A stretch of DNA of 48,575 nt from Pusillimonas sp. (lineage in GTDB: Bacteria; Pseudomonadota; Gammaproteobacteria; Burkholderiales; Burkholderiaceae_B): positions 1 through 48,575 of the forward strand of contig NZ_JAJUFE010000016.1 of assembly GCF_029263785.1 (NCBI RefSeq), written 5' to 3'. The notes under the pieces were generated by a model. It worked only from the letters and a program-made list of their open reading frames with translations. It made no database searches and was not told where the DNA came from. Numbering within the stretch: position 1 is the first letter of the stretch; each line of letters starts with the position of its first letter. Shown piece after piece: positions 27,563 to 37,085 of the stretch. The translations under genes were made by a program, and so were the position numbers.

Positions 27563-28606
27563 ATGGCCGTCAGTGATTTCCAGCTACTTCAAGCGTGGCA
27601 GCAAGTGCTGAAACTGTCGAGGCTTGAGCAGGGTCAGACCGTCACCATCCTGAGCAGTGCATCGACTCATCCCCAGACCCTTGCCATGGCCACAATTGCG
27701 GCGCAAAGCCTGGGCGCGATCGTCAATCGGCTTGACCTTCCGCCGGTCAATGCCGAGAAATCACTTAGCCGGGATCCGCTGGCGTATCTAGGCACGACAG
27801 CACTTACCGGTAACCCGGCAGCGATTGCCATGCTCAAGGCCAGCGATCTGGTCCTGGATCTCATGACCTTGCTGTTTTCGCCAGAGCAGATAGATATCCT
27901 CAAGAGCGGTACGAAGATTCTGCTTGCCGTCGAGCCACCCGAAATACTTGTGCGGACGGTTCCCACCGAGGCCGACAGGGCACGCGTCAAGGCACATAGC
28001 GAACTTCTGGGCAAGGCGCGCGAAATGAAGGTGGTGTCCGACGCGGGCACCGACATCCGGTTTTCGCTGGGCGAGTTTCCAGTCATCAGTGAGTATGGGT
28101 TCGTGGATGAGCCGGGCCGTTGGGATCATTGGCCAAGCGGCTTTTGCTTTACCTTCCCGAACGAAGGACAAAGCAACGGCGTGATTGTGATCGACAAGGG
28201 AGACATACTGCTTCCACAAAAATCCTACACAAGCGATAAGATTGTGCTGACCGTTGAGAACGGGTATGCCGTCAAGATCGAGGGCGGAGTGGATGCTGAA
28301 ATGCTGCGCGATTACATGGAGTCCTTCAATGACCCCGAGGGTTACGCCATTTCGCACATCGGTTGGGGACTGCAGCCGCGTTGCCACTGGTCAACCCTTG
28401 GGCTGTATGATCGTGAACAAACCATTGCAATGGATGCCCGCGCATACGAAGGCAACTTCCTGTTTTCTTTGGGGCCCAATAACGAAGCGGGGGGCAGTCG
28501 CACAACCGCCTGCCACATCGATATACCATTGCGAAACTGCTCGGTGCGGGTGGACGACACCGAAGTGGTTCGACACGGCAAAGTAATTGAGGACTGGATT
28601 CCATGA
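27563..28606 (+). CDS. nicX: 2,5-dihydroxypyridine 5,6-dioxygenase
   Basis: This 347-residue Fe(II) dioxygenase opens 2,5-dihydroxypyridine to N-formylmaleamate. It belongs to the small family with an M29 aminopeptidase-like fold. The metal ligands are expected in ISHIGWGLQPR (His) and CHIDIPLRNC (His and Asp), all present. LAVEPPE and DEPGRWDHWPSGF are further NicX signatures. An AAAGGAGG site precedes the ATG, and the stop overlaps the nicF start by 4 bp. The reading nicD-nicX-nicF is unambiguous. Confidence 0.95.
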   Translation: MAVSDFQLLQAWQQVLKLSRLEQGQTVTILSSASTHPQTLAMATIAAQSLGAIVNRLDLPPVNAEKSLSRDPLAYLGTTALTGNPAAIAMLKASDLVLDLMTLLFSPEQIDILKSGTKILLAVEPPEILVRTVPTEADRARVKAHSELLGKAREMKVVSDAGTDIRFSLGEFPVISEYGFVDEPGRWDHWPSGFCFTFPNEGQSNGVIVIDKGDILLPQKSYTSDKIVLTVENGYAVKIEGGVDAEMLRDYMESFNDPEGYAISHIGWGLQPRCHWSTLGLYDREQTIAMDARAYEGNFLFSLGPNNEAGGSRTTACHIDIPLRNCSVRVDDTEVVRHGKVIEDWIP

Positions 28607-29232
28607 GTAACGACATTCAAACGTATTCCCGGCAAGGTTTCGGCGCGCAGCTCGAACTTAAAGCCCCGTTCGGCCTGCTGATCATTGATCTGGTCAACGG
28701 CTTCGCCAACCCTGATGTCTTTGGCGGGGGAAACATTCCGCAAGCCATTGCCAATACGGTGCCCTTGCTTGCCGAGGCGCGTAAACGTGGCTGGCCTGTA
28801 GCACATACGCGCATCGTATTCGCCGACGATGGTGCGGATGCCAATGTGTTCACTCTGAAAGTGCCCAGCATGCTGGGCCTCAAGGAAGACGATCCCAATA
28901 GCGCCATCGTGCCCGAGCTTGCGCCTGTCGACGGAGAGCTGGTCGTGCGCAAGACGGTGCCGTCTGCGTTCTTTGGTACCTCGCTGGCAGCATGGCTGAC
29001 CCATCGGGGTGTTCAGACTTTGCTTGTGGCCGGAGCCGTGACCAGTGGATGTGTTCGTGCCAGTGTGGTTGACGCCATGCAATATGGTTTCCGTCCTCTG
29101 GTTGTGTCAGATTGTGTGGGAGACCGTGCCATTGCACCCCATGACGCCAATCTGTTCGATATGGAACAAAAGTACGCCACCGTCATGACACGCGACGAGG
29201 CGCTGGCAGCCTTATCCAAGGCAGAGGCGTAG
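28603..29232 (+). CDS. nicF: Maleamate amidohydrolase, isochorismatase family
   Basis: This 209-residue cysteine hydrolase has the isochorismatase fold. The catalytic triad is visible: Asp in [10 protein letters not shown], Lys in [12 protein letters not shown] and Cys in [14 protein letters not shown]. NicF hydrolyses maleamate to maleate and ammonia, the step after NicD. Maleate isomerase (nicE) and the upstream hydroxylase or 6-hydroxynicotinate monooxygenase are not in the window, so only the middle part of the pathway is encoded here. Confidence 0.92.
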   Translation: MSNDIQTYSRQGFGAQLELKAPFGLLIIDLVNGFANPDVFGGGNIPQAIANTVPLLAEARKRGWPVAHTRIVFADDGADANVFTLKVPSMLGLKEDDPNSAIVPELAPVDGELVVRKTVPSAFFGTSLAAWLTHRGVQTLLVAGAVTSGCVRASVVDAMQYGFRPLVVSDCVGDRAIAPHDANLFDMEQKYATVMTRDEALAALSKAEA

Positions 29233-29255
29233 TTGTCCGGGTTTTCCCCATGGCC

Positions 29256-29283
29256 TTGGGCTAAAATCTGCTTTTTCTAAAAT
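29256..29283 (+). promoter_or_regulatory. Possible sigma-70 promoter before the ArgD-like gene
   Basis: TTGGGC and TAAAAT stand 16 bp apart, about 55 bp upstream of the ATG at 29336. The -10 element is good and the -35 is weak. A 14-bp GC palindrome (29305-29318) follows in the leader just before the GGAG ribosome site and may affect translation. Confidence 0.35.
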
Positions 29284-29335
29284 TGGTCTTTCACCCGTCC
29301 GTCGCCGCCGCGCGGCGGAATCCTTCGGAGCAAAC

Positions 29336-30526
29336 ATGAGCACAGAACTTTCGGGCATTGAAGCATTAATGGAAATCACAGCTCGCCCGGACCTCGTCTT
29401 TGTTCGAGGAGAAGGTTCCTGGCTTGAAGACCACACCGGAAAGCGGTACCTGGATTTTGTTCAGGGTTGGGCCGTAACGTCGCTGGGGCATTGCCCCGCG
29501 CCATTGGTCGAAGCGATCACCGCACAGGCCCGGCAGCTTATCAATCCGTCCCCCGCTTTCTACAATCAGCCGTCCATCGACCTGGCCAAGCGTCTGGTCA
29601 GCGCTTCGTGCTTTGATCGGGTGTTTTTTGCCAACAGCGGTGCCGAAGCCAACGAAGGTGCCATCAAGCTTGCGCGCAAGTGGGGCCGGGTGCGGCGTGC
29701 CGGGGCGTACAAGATCATCACGTTCGAGAACAGCTTTCACGGACGGACCCTGGCCACGATGTCGGCATCGGGCAAACCGGGCTGGGATACTCTGTTTGCG
29801 CCTCAGGTCGACGGGTTTCCCAAGGCTCGTCTCAATGACCTGGCTTCGGTTGAAGCGCTTATCGACGATCAGACCGTGGCCATCATGCTTGAGCCGGTTC
29901 AGGGCGAAGCCGGTGTCTTGCCGGCTTCCACGGGGTTCTTGCAGGCGCTGCGCGAACTGGCAGACTTGCATGGCCTGTTGCTCATCGTTGACGAAGTCCA
30001 GACCGGCATGGGTCGTACGGGCAAGATGTTTGCATATCAGCATGCCGGCATTACGCCGGACATCATGACCTTGGCCAAGGGCATTGGCGGCGGTGTACCG
30101 TTGGCCGCACTGTGTGCGCGCGAAGAGGTGTCGGTGTTCGAGCACGGCGACCAGGGTGGCACCTATAACGGCAATCCGCTGATGACAGCAGCCGGAATCG
30201 CGGTGTTCGACACCATCAACGCTCCTGGATTTCTCGATAGCGTCAACGAGCGGGCACAACAGTTGTCTGAAGGTCTGCTGCGGCTGGTAGCGAAGTGGGG
30301 CATGAAAGGAGAACGCGGCCAGGGCCTGCTGCGCGCCCTGCTGATGGATCGCAGCGATGGCGCGGCCATTGTTGAAGCCGCCCGAAATCGTTCACCGGAA
30401 GGCATGTTGCTGAACGCACCGCGTGCGGATGTACTGCGGTTCATGCCGGCGCTGAACGTTACCGCCGACGAAATCGACTTGATGCTTGCGTGGCTGGATG
30501 AAACCATCAGCCAGGTGCGCGGCTAA
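29336..30526 (+). CDS. argD: Acetylornithine/ornithine-type aminotransferase (class III)
   Basis: This 396-residue class III PLP aminotransferase has the PLP lysine in [13 protein letters not shown] near residue 245. It also has [35 protein letters not shown] and [13 protein letters not shown], all standard for ArgD. It would transaminate N-acetylornithine (and possibly succinyldiaminopimelate) with 2-oxoglutarate. A GGAG site lies 6 nt before the ATG. Other class III enzymes, such as GABA or taurine aminotransferases, are close, so substrate assignment is moderate. It is monocistronic. Confidence 0.8.
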   Translation: MSTELSGIEALMEITARPDLVFVRGEGSWLEDHTGKRYLDFVQGWAVTSLGHCPAPLVEAITAQARQLINPSPAFYNQPSIDLAKRLVSASCFDRVFFANSGAEANEGAIKLARKWGRVRRAGAYKIITFENSFHGRTLATMSASGKPGWDTLFAPQVDGFPKARLNDLASVEALIDDQTVAIMLEPVQGEAGVLPASTGFLQALRELADLHGLLLIVDEVQTGMGRTGKMFAYQHAGITPDIMTLAKGIGGGVPLAALCAREEVSVFEHGDQGGTYNGNPLMTAAGIAVFDTINAPGFLDSVNERAQQLSEGLLRLVAKWGMKGERGQGLLRALLMDRSDGAAIVEAARNRSPEGMLLNAPRADVLRFMPALNVTADEIDLMLAWLDETISQVRG

Positions 30527-30561
30527 GACACGGCTTTTCGGCTTCAGGCTTCACCATGTAA

Positions 30562-30594
30562 ATCGGCCCTTATCGAACTACGATAAGGGCCGAT
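30562..30594. terminator. Strong inverted repeat between converging argD and glcB
   Basis: ATCGGCCCTTATCG and CGATAAGGGCCGAT form a perfect 14-bp stem around AACTA. It lies in the 87-bp gap between two converging genes. The T-run is poor on both sides, but position and strength suggest a bidirectional terminator. Confidence 0.7.
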
Positions 30595-30613
30595 ATGTTT
30601 GGACAGTGGCGAC

Positions 30614-32773
30614 TTAGCGCGCCTTGGCCACCTGACGCCAGTGATGCAACAGCGGTTCGGTGTAGCCGTTGGGCTGTTCAAGACCCTTGAAGACGAGGTC
30701 GCAGGCTGCCTTGAAGGCCACCGAGTCTTCGAAGTTGGGTGCCATTGGCCGATACAGCGGGTCGCCCTGATTCTGGCGATCGACCACGGCGGCCATACGT
30801 TCAAGAGTTTCTTGCACCTGCTCGCGAGTTACGATGCCATGATGCAGCCAGTTGGCCATGTGCTGGCTCGAGATGCGAAGGGTGGCACGGTCTTCCATCA
30901 GGCCGACATCATGGATGTCGGGCACCTTCGAGCACCCTACTCCCTGATCGACCCAGCGTACGACATAGCCCAGGATGCCCTGCGCGTTGTTATCGAGTTC
31001 TTGCTGGATTTCTTCTGGCGACCAGTTGGTATTGGTGGCCACCGGGATGGTTAGGATTTTTTCGAGCAGCGGCTCTGATTTGCCCTCCATTTCGCGCTGG
31101 ATTTCCTGAACGTCGACTTGGTGATAGTGCAAGGCGTGCAGGGTGGCCGCGGTTGGTGAGGGCACCCAGGCGGTATTGCCGCCGGCCTTGAGATGGCCGA
31201 TTTTTTGTTCGAGCATGTCGGCCATGAGGTCGGGCATGGCCCACATACCCTTGCCGATTTGAGCGCGACCGCGCAGGCCGCATTCGAGCCCGGTTTGCAC
31301 ATTGTTCCGTTCGTAGGCGTCAATCCAGGTGCTGCGCTTCATGTCGCCCTTGCGGATCATGGGACCGGCCTGCATGGAGGTGTGCATTTCGTCGCCCGTG
31401 CGATCAAGAAAGCCTGTGTTGATGAACGCCACGCGCTCGACGGCCTGGGCAATGCAGGCCTTGAGGTTGACGCTGGTGCGGCGTTCTTCGTCCATGATGC
31501 CCATCTTGAGCGTGTTGGGCTGCAGGCCCAACAGTTTTTCTACGCGACCGAACAGCTCGGTAGAAAACGCGACTTCGGCAGGGCCATGCATCTTGGGCTT
31601 GACGATGTAGATCGACCCGGCGCGCGAGTTGCCCTTGCGCTGGAGATCGTGCATGGCGATCAGTGAAGTGACGACGGCGTCAAGAATGCCTTCGGGCGTT
31701 TCATTGCCGTTTTCGTCGAGCACGGCAGGGTTGGTCATGAGATGGCCGACGTTGCGAATCAGCATGAGCGATCGGGCCGGCAGGGTTTGTTCTTTGCCCT
31801 GAAGGTCGGTGTAGGTGCGATCGGGGTTCAGTTTGCGCGTAAAGGTCTTGTCGCCCTTGGAGATTTCTTCGGTCAACGTGCCCTTCATCAGGCCCAGCCA
31901 GTTACGGTACGCCAGAACCTTGTCTTCGGCATCTACTGTGGCGACGGAGTCTTCGCAGTCCATGATGGTGGTCAGGGCTGCTTCGAGCAGGACGTCCTTG
32001 ATGCCCGCGTTGTCTTGCTTCCCGATCGGGTGGTTTCTGTCGAGTTGAATTTCGAAGTGCAGGCCGTGGTGACGGAACACCAGCGCCTCGGGGGCCTGAG
32101 GGTCGCCTCGATAGCCCAGCAACAGCGTCGAATCGGCAAGGGTCGTGGCAGTGCCGTTTTCAAGCTGTACCTGGAGTTGCCCGTTGTGCACGCTGTACGA
32201 TTTGGCATCGCGATGCGAGCCCTGCTGCAAGGGAATGGTGTCGTCCAGGAAGCGGCGCGCGAAGGCGATGACTTTGGCACCGCGAATCGGGTTGTAGGCT
32301 CCGCCGCGGGTCGCTCCGTCTTCTTCAGAAATTGCGTCGGTGCCGTACAGGGCATCGTAAAGGCTCCCCCACCGCGCGTTGGCGGCGTTAAGGGCATAGC
32401 GCGCGTTGGTGATGGGCACGACAAGCTGGGGACCTGCCTGTTCGCTGAATTCGACGTCGATGCGATCGGTTCGCACGGTGACGTTTGCCGGAGCGTCCTG
32501 CAAATAGCCTATTTTGCGCAAGAAGGCCTGGTAGGCTGCCTGATCAGTGACAGGGCCGGGGTGCTGGCGATGCCAATCGTCAATTTCGGCCTGCATGCGG
32601 TCACGCTCTTCGAGCAAGGCGCGGTTGCGCGGTGCCAGATCGTACATCAGCTGATCGAAACCGGCCCAGAACGCGTCGGCGTCGACACCCGTGCCAGGCA
32701 GAGCCTCATTCTGAATGAAGTCGTGCAGTTGCGTGTCGACCTGGAGCCTGTGGCGGCGGGTTCTCTGTGTCAT
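30614..32773 (-). CDS. glcB: Malate synthase G
   Basis: This 719-residue enzyme, of normal isoform G length, condenses glyoxylate with acetyl-CoA to malate. The TIM-barrel core shows [18 protein letters not shown], which includes acidic active-site residues, and [18 protein letters not shown]. The segment [19 protein letters not shown] is also typical. The ATG at 32773 has AGGAAA upstream and gives the usual N-terminus, so the frame extension to 32917 is rejected. No glc operon genes or isocitrate lyase lie beside it. A TAATTGCCAA direct repeat lies in the gap upstream. Confidence 0.96.
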   Translation of the reverse strand: MTQRTRRHRLQVDTQLHDFIQNEALPGTGVDADAFWAGFDQLMYDLAPRNRALLEERDRMQAEIDDWHRQHPGPVTDQAAYQAFLRKIGYLQDAPANVTVRTDRIDVEFSEQAGPQLVVPITNARYALNAANARWGSLYDALYGTDAISEEDGATRGGAYNPIRGAKVIAFARRFLDDTIPLQQGSHRDAKSYSVHNGQLQVQLENGTATTLADSTLLLGYRGDPQAPEALVFRHHGLHFEIQLDRNHPIGKQDNAGIKDVLLEAALTTIMDCEDSVATVDAEDKVLAYRNWLGLMKGTLTEEISKGDKTFTRKLNPDRTYTDLQGKEQTLPARSLMLIRNVGHLMTNPAVLDENGNETPEGILDAVVTSLIAMHDLQRKGNSRAGSIYIVKPKMHGPAEVAFSTELFGRVEKLLGLQPNTLKMGIMDEERRTSVNLKACIAQAVERVAFINTGFLDRTGDEMHTSMQAGPMIRKGDMKRSTWIDAYERNNVQTGLECGLRGRAQIGKGMWAMPDLMADMLEQKIGHLKAGGNTAWVPSPTAATLHALHYHQVDVQEIQREMEGKSEPLLEKILTIPVATNTNWSPEEIQQELDNNAQGILGYVVRWVDQGVGCSKVPDIHDVGLMEDRATLRISSQHMANWLHHGIVTREQVQETLERMAAVVDRQNQGDPLYRPMAPNFEDSVAFKAACDLVFKGLEQPNGYTEPLLHHWRQVAKAR

Positions 32774-32907
32774 GGTGATTTCCTGTGAGTATGAAGATTC
32801 ACGGCGTGGCAATAGTATTGCGCTACGATGTTTAGCGGTAGTATGGACTGTCACCTGTCCGGTGCTCAACATCCGCAGGGTTAAAGGACTTTTAACTTTT
32901 TCATACA

Positions 32908-32940
32908 TAATTGCCAACTTTTACCGCACTTAATTGCCAA
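32908..32940. promoter_or_regulatory. Direct repeat TAATTGCCAA in the glcB / phhB divergent gap
   Basis: TAATTGCCAA occurs at 32908-32917 and again, identically, at 32931-32940. The 23-bp spacing is about two helical turns, as expected for two dimers on one DNA face. The gap contains divergent promoters for malate synthase and phhB. No regulator is known from the sequence. Confidence 0.4.
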
Positions 32941-32963
32941 AATCACTTGAAGGAGCGGTCGTC

Positions 32964-33248
32964 ATGAAACAGGTACAACGTGTTGGCGCGGCCTCGGCGT
33001 TATTGCTGCTTGAAGGCTGGGCAGCGGCCAAGGACCGGGACGCATTGCAAAAGAGTTATGTGTTCAAGAATTTCAGCGAGGCGTTCGCGTTCATGACGCG
33101 TGTCGCGCTTCAGGCCGAGAAGATCGACCATCATCCCGAGTGGACCAACATCTACAATCGTGTAGACGTAACGTTAACCACCCATGACGTGAAAGGCGTG
33201 ACCGAACGTGATGTTGCCCTGGCTTCGTTCATGGACCAATTGGCCTGA
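32964..33248 (+). CDS. phhB: Pterin-4a-carbinolamine dehydratase
   Basis: This 94-residue protein recycles the oxidised pterin cofactor of aromatic amino acid hydroxylases. The family signature [20 protein letters not shown] is complete, with the catalytic His-His pair. The ATG at 32964 has AAGGAG 9 nt upstream; an in-frame ATG 30 bp earlier is less likely. No phenylalanine hydroxylase gene is adjacent. amn follows 24 bp later and may be co-transcribed. Confidence 0.9.
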   Translation: MKQVQRVGAASALLLLEGWAAAKDRDALQKSYVFKNFSEAFAFMTRVALQAEKIDHHPEWTNIYNRVDVTLTTHDVKGVTERDVALASFMDQLA

Positions 33249-33272
33249 AGAGTTTTTCAGGCCGCTGAAACT

Positions 33273-34772
33273 ATGGCTGAACCTATGGATTTTTTGGGCC
33301 CGACGCTGACACCTCAACTGATGCCTTACAAGGGGTTTCGGGACGCCGATGAAGCGCTGGCACAATTGATTGCGATCTACGAGCGCAATACGGCGTTCTT
33401 GCGCCAGGCATTCGACGATTATGCGCATGGCAGGCTCACGCCCGGTCAGCGCGTGCGTGCGTGTTACCCGGCAGTGCGCATCAAGGTGGGCACCTATCAA
33501 GAGGTAGATAGCCGTCTGTCCTACGGCCATGTGGTAGAGCCGGGTATGTACATGACCACCGTGACCCAACCTCGTCTGTATGGCAGCTATCTGCGGGAAC
33601 AAATAGGCCTGTTGCTGAAGAATCATGGGGTGCCGGTGGAAATAGGCGAGTCCGACACGCCCATTCCGCTGCACTTTGCCTTTGAGGAAGGCGAGTACAT
33701 AGCGGCTGACCACGCCACCGATCTGGGCAATGTATTGCGCGATCATTTTGATGTGCCCGATCTGCGACTGACTGACGACGCTATCGTGAATGGCACATGG
33801 CGGGGCCGGCGCGGTGAGCCCGAACCCCTGGCTCCGTTCACGGCGCCACGGGTCGATTACTCCTTGCACCGGCTTCAGCATTACACGGCGACGGCACCCC
33901 GCTATTTTCAGAACTTTGTGCTGTTCACCAACTACCAGTTTTACATTGACGAGTTCTGTCAATGGGCCCGCGGAGTTCTTTCTCGTGGCGAAGGCGACTA
34001 TACGGCGCTTGTCGAACCCGGCAATGTCATCACCACGCGCGAAGACGTGAACCAGCCCGGCGGGCCGGCGTTGAGCCGCATGCCGCAAATGCCCTCCTAC
34101 CATCTGGTTCGCGAGAATCATTCGGGCATCACGCTGATCAATATTGGTGTCGGGCCGTCCAATGCCAAGACCATCACCGATCACGTAGCCGTGCTGCGCC
34201 CTTCGGCGTGGCTGATGTTGGGGCATTGTGCCGGGCTTCGCACTACCCAGCGCCTTGGAGATTATGTACTGGCTCACGGTTATGTGCGCCAGGATCATGT
34301 GCTGGATGACGACCTGCCGCTGTGGGTACCGGTGCCACCCCTGGCGGAAATACAGGTTGCGCTCGAAGAGGCGGTGGCCGAGGTTTCAGGCTTGTCGGGC
34401 TGGGAGCTCAAGCGCATCATGCGTACCGGAACAGTGGCCAGTATCGACAACCGCAACTGGGAACTGCGCGACCATGAAGAGCCGGTACAGCGACTGTCAC
34501 AGTCGCGGGCGATTGCTCTGGATATGGAGTCGGCCACTATTGCAGCAAACGGGTTTCGCTTCCGGGTTCCTTACGGCACCTTATTGTGTGTGTCAGACAA
34601 ACCGCTGCACGGTGAATTGAAGTTACCGGGAATGGCCAGCGAATTTTATCGGCGCCAGGTGTCTCAGCACTTGCATATCGGCATCCGTGCTCTTGAGAAA
34701 CTTCGCGAAATGCCACCAGCGAGGCTGCACTCGCGCAAGCTGCGAAGCTTTCTGGAAACGGCGTTTCAATAG
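33273..34772 (+). CDS. amn: AMP nucleosidase
   Basis: This 499-residue enzyme hydrolyses AMP to adenine and ribose 5-phosphate. The N-terminal regulatory domain (FRDADEALAQLIAIYERN, then YPAVRIKVGTYQEVDSRLSYG) and the C-terminal nucleoside-phosphorylase-like domain (MLGHCAGLRTTQRLGDYVLA, then ALDMESATIAANGFRFRVPY) are both complete. The MESATIA motif is the usual nucleoside-binding segment. It converges on tctA with 44 bp between stops. Confidence 0.95.
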   Translation: MAEPMDFLGPTLTPQLMPYKGFRDADEALAQLIAIYERNTAFLRQAFDDYAHGRLTPGQRVRACYPAVRIKVGTYQEVDSRLSYGHVVEPGMYMTTVTQPRLYGSYLREQIGLLLKNHGVPVEIGESDTPIPLHFAFEEGEYIAADHATDLGNVLRDHFDVPDLRLTDDAIVNGTWRGRRGEPEPLAPFTAPRVDYSLHRLQHYTATAPRYFQNFVLFTNYQFYIDEFCQWARGVLSRGEGDYTALVEPGNVITTREDVNQPGGPALSRMPQMPSYHLVRENHSGITLINIGVGPSNAKTITDHVAVLRPSAWLMLGHCAGLRTTQRLGDYVLAHGYVRQDHVLDDDLPLWVPVPPLAEIQVALEEAVAEVSGLSGWELKRIMRTGTVASIDNRNWELRDHEEPVQRLSQSRAIALDMESATIAANGFRFRVPYGTLLCVSDKPLHGELKLPGMASEFYRRQVSQHLHIGIRALEKLREMPPARLHSRKLRSFLETAFQ

Positions 34773-34816
34773 TCCCTGCAAGGTGTCTTGCCAGCCCGCG
34801 GTGCTGGGGAACAACA

Positions 34817-36322
34817 TCAATCTTCGGCCACAAACGTATCATCGCGCTTGTTGCGCACGGACGGTATTGCAACGGCGATCACAAGTACAAGGGCCGTCAG
34901 CAACAAGCCCAAAGATATCGGCCGGGTCAGGAAAATGCTGAAGTCTCCGCGAGATACGATAAGCGTGCGACGAAAATTTTCTTCAAGCATTGGCCCCAGG
35001 ACCAGGCCAAGCAGCAAAGGAGCGGCTTCGCAGTTCAGCCGCGACAATACATAGCCTGCAACAGCAAATAGTGCCAGCAGCACGACATCGAAGGTGTTGA
35101 GATTGACCGAGAATACGCCAATGGCGCAGAACACCAGAATCGCTGGAAACAACAGGTAATACGGAATTTTCAGCAGCTTCACCCATAATCCGACCAACGG
35201 CAGGTTCAACACAACAAGTATCAGGTTGCCAAGCCACATCGAGGCGATCAGGCCCCAGAAGAGTTCGGGGTGCGAGCTCATGACCTGTGGTCCGGGTTGA
35301 ATGCTGTGGATCGTCATGGCACCAATCATCAGTGCCATGACGGCATTGCCAGGAATCCCCAAAGTCAGCAGTGGAATAAACGATGTTTGGGATGCGGCAT
35401 TATTGGCTGATTCGGGTCCTGCCAAGCCTGCCGGAGCGCCGGTGCCAAAGCTTGCCGGTTTGCGAGACATGCGCTTTTCCAGTGTGTACGAGGCGAACGA
35501 CGACAATACCGTACCGGCTCCTGGCAGTATGCCCAGCAGCGACCCGATGGCGGTACCGCGAAGAACCGCAGGCCCAGCCTGCCGAATCTCTTGTTGATTG
35601 GGATATAACGACCCGAGCCGCTCCGTAATCTTGGTGCTGTTGCCCCGTATTTCAAGGTTCTTCATGATCTCGGCGAGACCAAAGACTCCCATGGCCACGA
35701 TGGCAAAATCCACGCCGTCCTGTAGAGCGGGAAGCCCGAAATCATATCGCGCAATGCCGGAGTTGATGTCAGTGCCGACCATGCCCAGAAGCAGGCCCAG
35801 CACTATCATTGCGAGGGCCTTTGTGATTGAACCCGAGGCAAGTACTACGGCTGCGACAAGTCCCAGGACCATCAAGGAAAAGTACTCTGCGGAACTGAAC
35901 TTAAAGGACAGCTTCACCAAGGGCGTCGCGAAGGCGGCGACAATGAGCGTCGCGACGCAGCCGGCAAAGAATGAACCTAACGCTGCAATGGACAGAGCGG
36001 CGCCCGCTCGCCCGTTTCGCGCCATCTGATGCCCGTCCAGCACCGTGACCACCGATGAGGTTTCTCCTGGCAGAGCCACCAGGATGGCCGTGGTGGAGCC
36101 CCCGTACTGGGCGCCATAATAGATGCCTGCCAACATGATGAGACCTGCAACCGGCGGCAGAATGTATGTGATGGGCAGCAGCAATGCGATCGTAGGCACG
36201 GGGCCAATACCCGGCAGGACTCCGATCAAGGTGCCAAGCAGGCAGCCGACGAATGCGTAGGCCAGGTTCTCCGGTGAGAGGGCAACGGAGAATCCCAGAA
36301 AGAGATGCTCAAGCAGTTCCAT
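34817..36322 (-). CDS. tctA: Tripartite tricarboxylate transporter, large membrane subunit TctA
   Basis: This 501-residue membrane protein has about a dozen hydrophobic helices. It carries two TctA signatures in repeat: GTLIGVLPGIGPVPTIALLL near residue 30 and GSLLGILPGAGTVLSSFA near 265. With TctB and a periplasmic TctC receptor it imports a carboxylate driven by an ion gradient. It lies 19 bp downstream of tctB. The substrate is set by the receptor and is not known here. Confidence 0.93.
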   Translation of the reverse strand: MELLEHLFLGFSVALSPENLAYAFVGCLLGTLIGVLPGIGPVPTIALLLPITYILPPVAGLIMLAGIYYGAQYGGSTTAILVALPGETSSVVTVLDGHQMARNGRAGAALSIAALGSFFAGCVATLIVAAFATPLVKLSFKFSSAEYFSLMVLGLVAAVVLASGSITKALAMIVLGLLLGMVGTDINSGIARYDFGLPALQDGVDFAIVAMGVFGLAEIMKNLEIRGNSTKITERLGSLYPNQQEIRQAGPAVLRGTAIGSLLGILPGAGTVLSSFASYTLEKRMSRKPASFGTGAPAGLAGPESANNAASQTSFIPLLTLGIPGNAVMALMIGAMTIHSIQPGPQVMSSHPELFWGLIASMWLGNLILVVLNLPLVGLWVKLLKIPYYLLFPAILVFCAIGVFSVNLNTFDVVLLALFAVAGYVLSRLNCEAAPLLLGLVLGPMLEENFRRTLIVSRGDFSIFLTRPISLGLLLTALVLVIAVAIPSVRNKRDDTFVAED

Positions 36323-36341
36323 GTGGCAAGGGTTGGTGTTA

Positions 36342-36806
36342 TCAGGGGGCTATCCAGATTGGCCAGAGCGGAACTGACAGTTGCAGCCCCTTGATAAAGA
36401 CCAACCAGCTGAACAACAGCAGGAACACTGTATTTCCGGCGACGGCTTTCCAGCGGACGTTGCGGTACGCAAGGCTTCCTGCCGAAATCAATAGTGTCAG
36501 CGAAACGATCAGACCCATGGAACGAAGGGTCAGGCCGAAAATGACGACAGAGCCACTGATTGCGACCAGGGCACGCCAGTTGATCGGACTGACAGGGTTG
36601 ATCGAGCTGTTCGGGCTGAACGCCAGAACAGCAATCAGAGTCCCCAAGCCGCTCAAGCCCAGACCCAGCCAGAATGGCAGGAAGCCAGGTCCCATCTGGG
36701 CCGCAGTGCCTAATGGATACGAAGTTGCCTTGAATGCAAAGCCGGCACCTAGGGCGATAAAAAGCAGACCCGACCAGAAGTCTTGACGAGAACGCATGCG
36801 AACCAT
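36342..36806 (-). CDS. tctB: Tripartite tricarboxylate transporter, small membrane subunit TctB
   Basis: This 154-residue protein has four hydrophobic helices and the TctB opening (RSRQDFWSGLLFIALGAGFA). A PLGTAAQMGPGFLPFWLG segment follows, typical of the family. It precedes tctA. Two ATG codons lie 9 bp apart, at 36806 and 36797, and neither has a clear ribosome site, so the start is uncertain by three residues. It is divergent from tctC. Confidence 0.88.
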   Translation of the reverse strand: MVRMRSRQDFWSGLLFIALGAGFAFKATSYPLGTAAQMGPGFLPFWLGLGLSGLGTLIAVLAFSPNSSINPVSPINWRALVAISGSVVIFGLTLRSMGLIVSLTLLISAGSLAYRNVRWKAVAGNTVFLLLFSWLVFIKGLQLSVPLWPIWIAP

Positions 36807-37085
36807 TTGGATACCGTAAAGAAAGTTTAGATGGGTGGAACAAGACCACTTGAGAGCGAGAGTTTAGGTGGCGGATCTGGCCATGAGAACGACTTAAAAG
36901 GCATAAGAAAATGCCTCGCCGGCGCATACTCATACGACAAAAAGTTATATTCAATAAGCTGATAACCTATTGATATAAAAGAGATTCTACGTAATTTGCT
37001 CATTTCGTAACTGTCTGATCCGAAGCGTATTGCGTTGATAAGATTCCAGGCTCTTTCAACCTCGAATGCTTCAAAAGGACACGTG
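36807..37085. promoter_or_regulatory. Divergent promoter region tctB / tctC
   Basis: This 279-bp gap contains a clearly AT-rich centre (about 36890-37010) and must hold promoters for both transporter halves. I see no convincing operator or small gene in it. Confidence 0.35.

Noticed and set aside
31742-32788. 348-codon open frame antisense to malate synthase
   Set aside because: The minus-strand malate synthase motifs are complete over the same bases, and the plus-strand product looks random.
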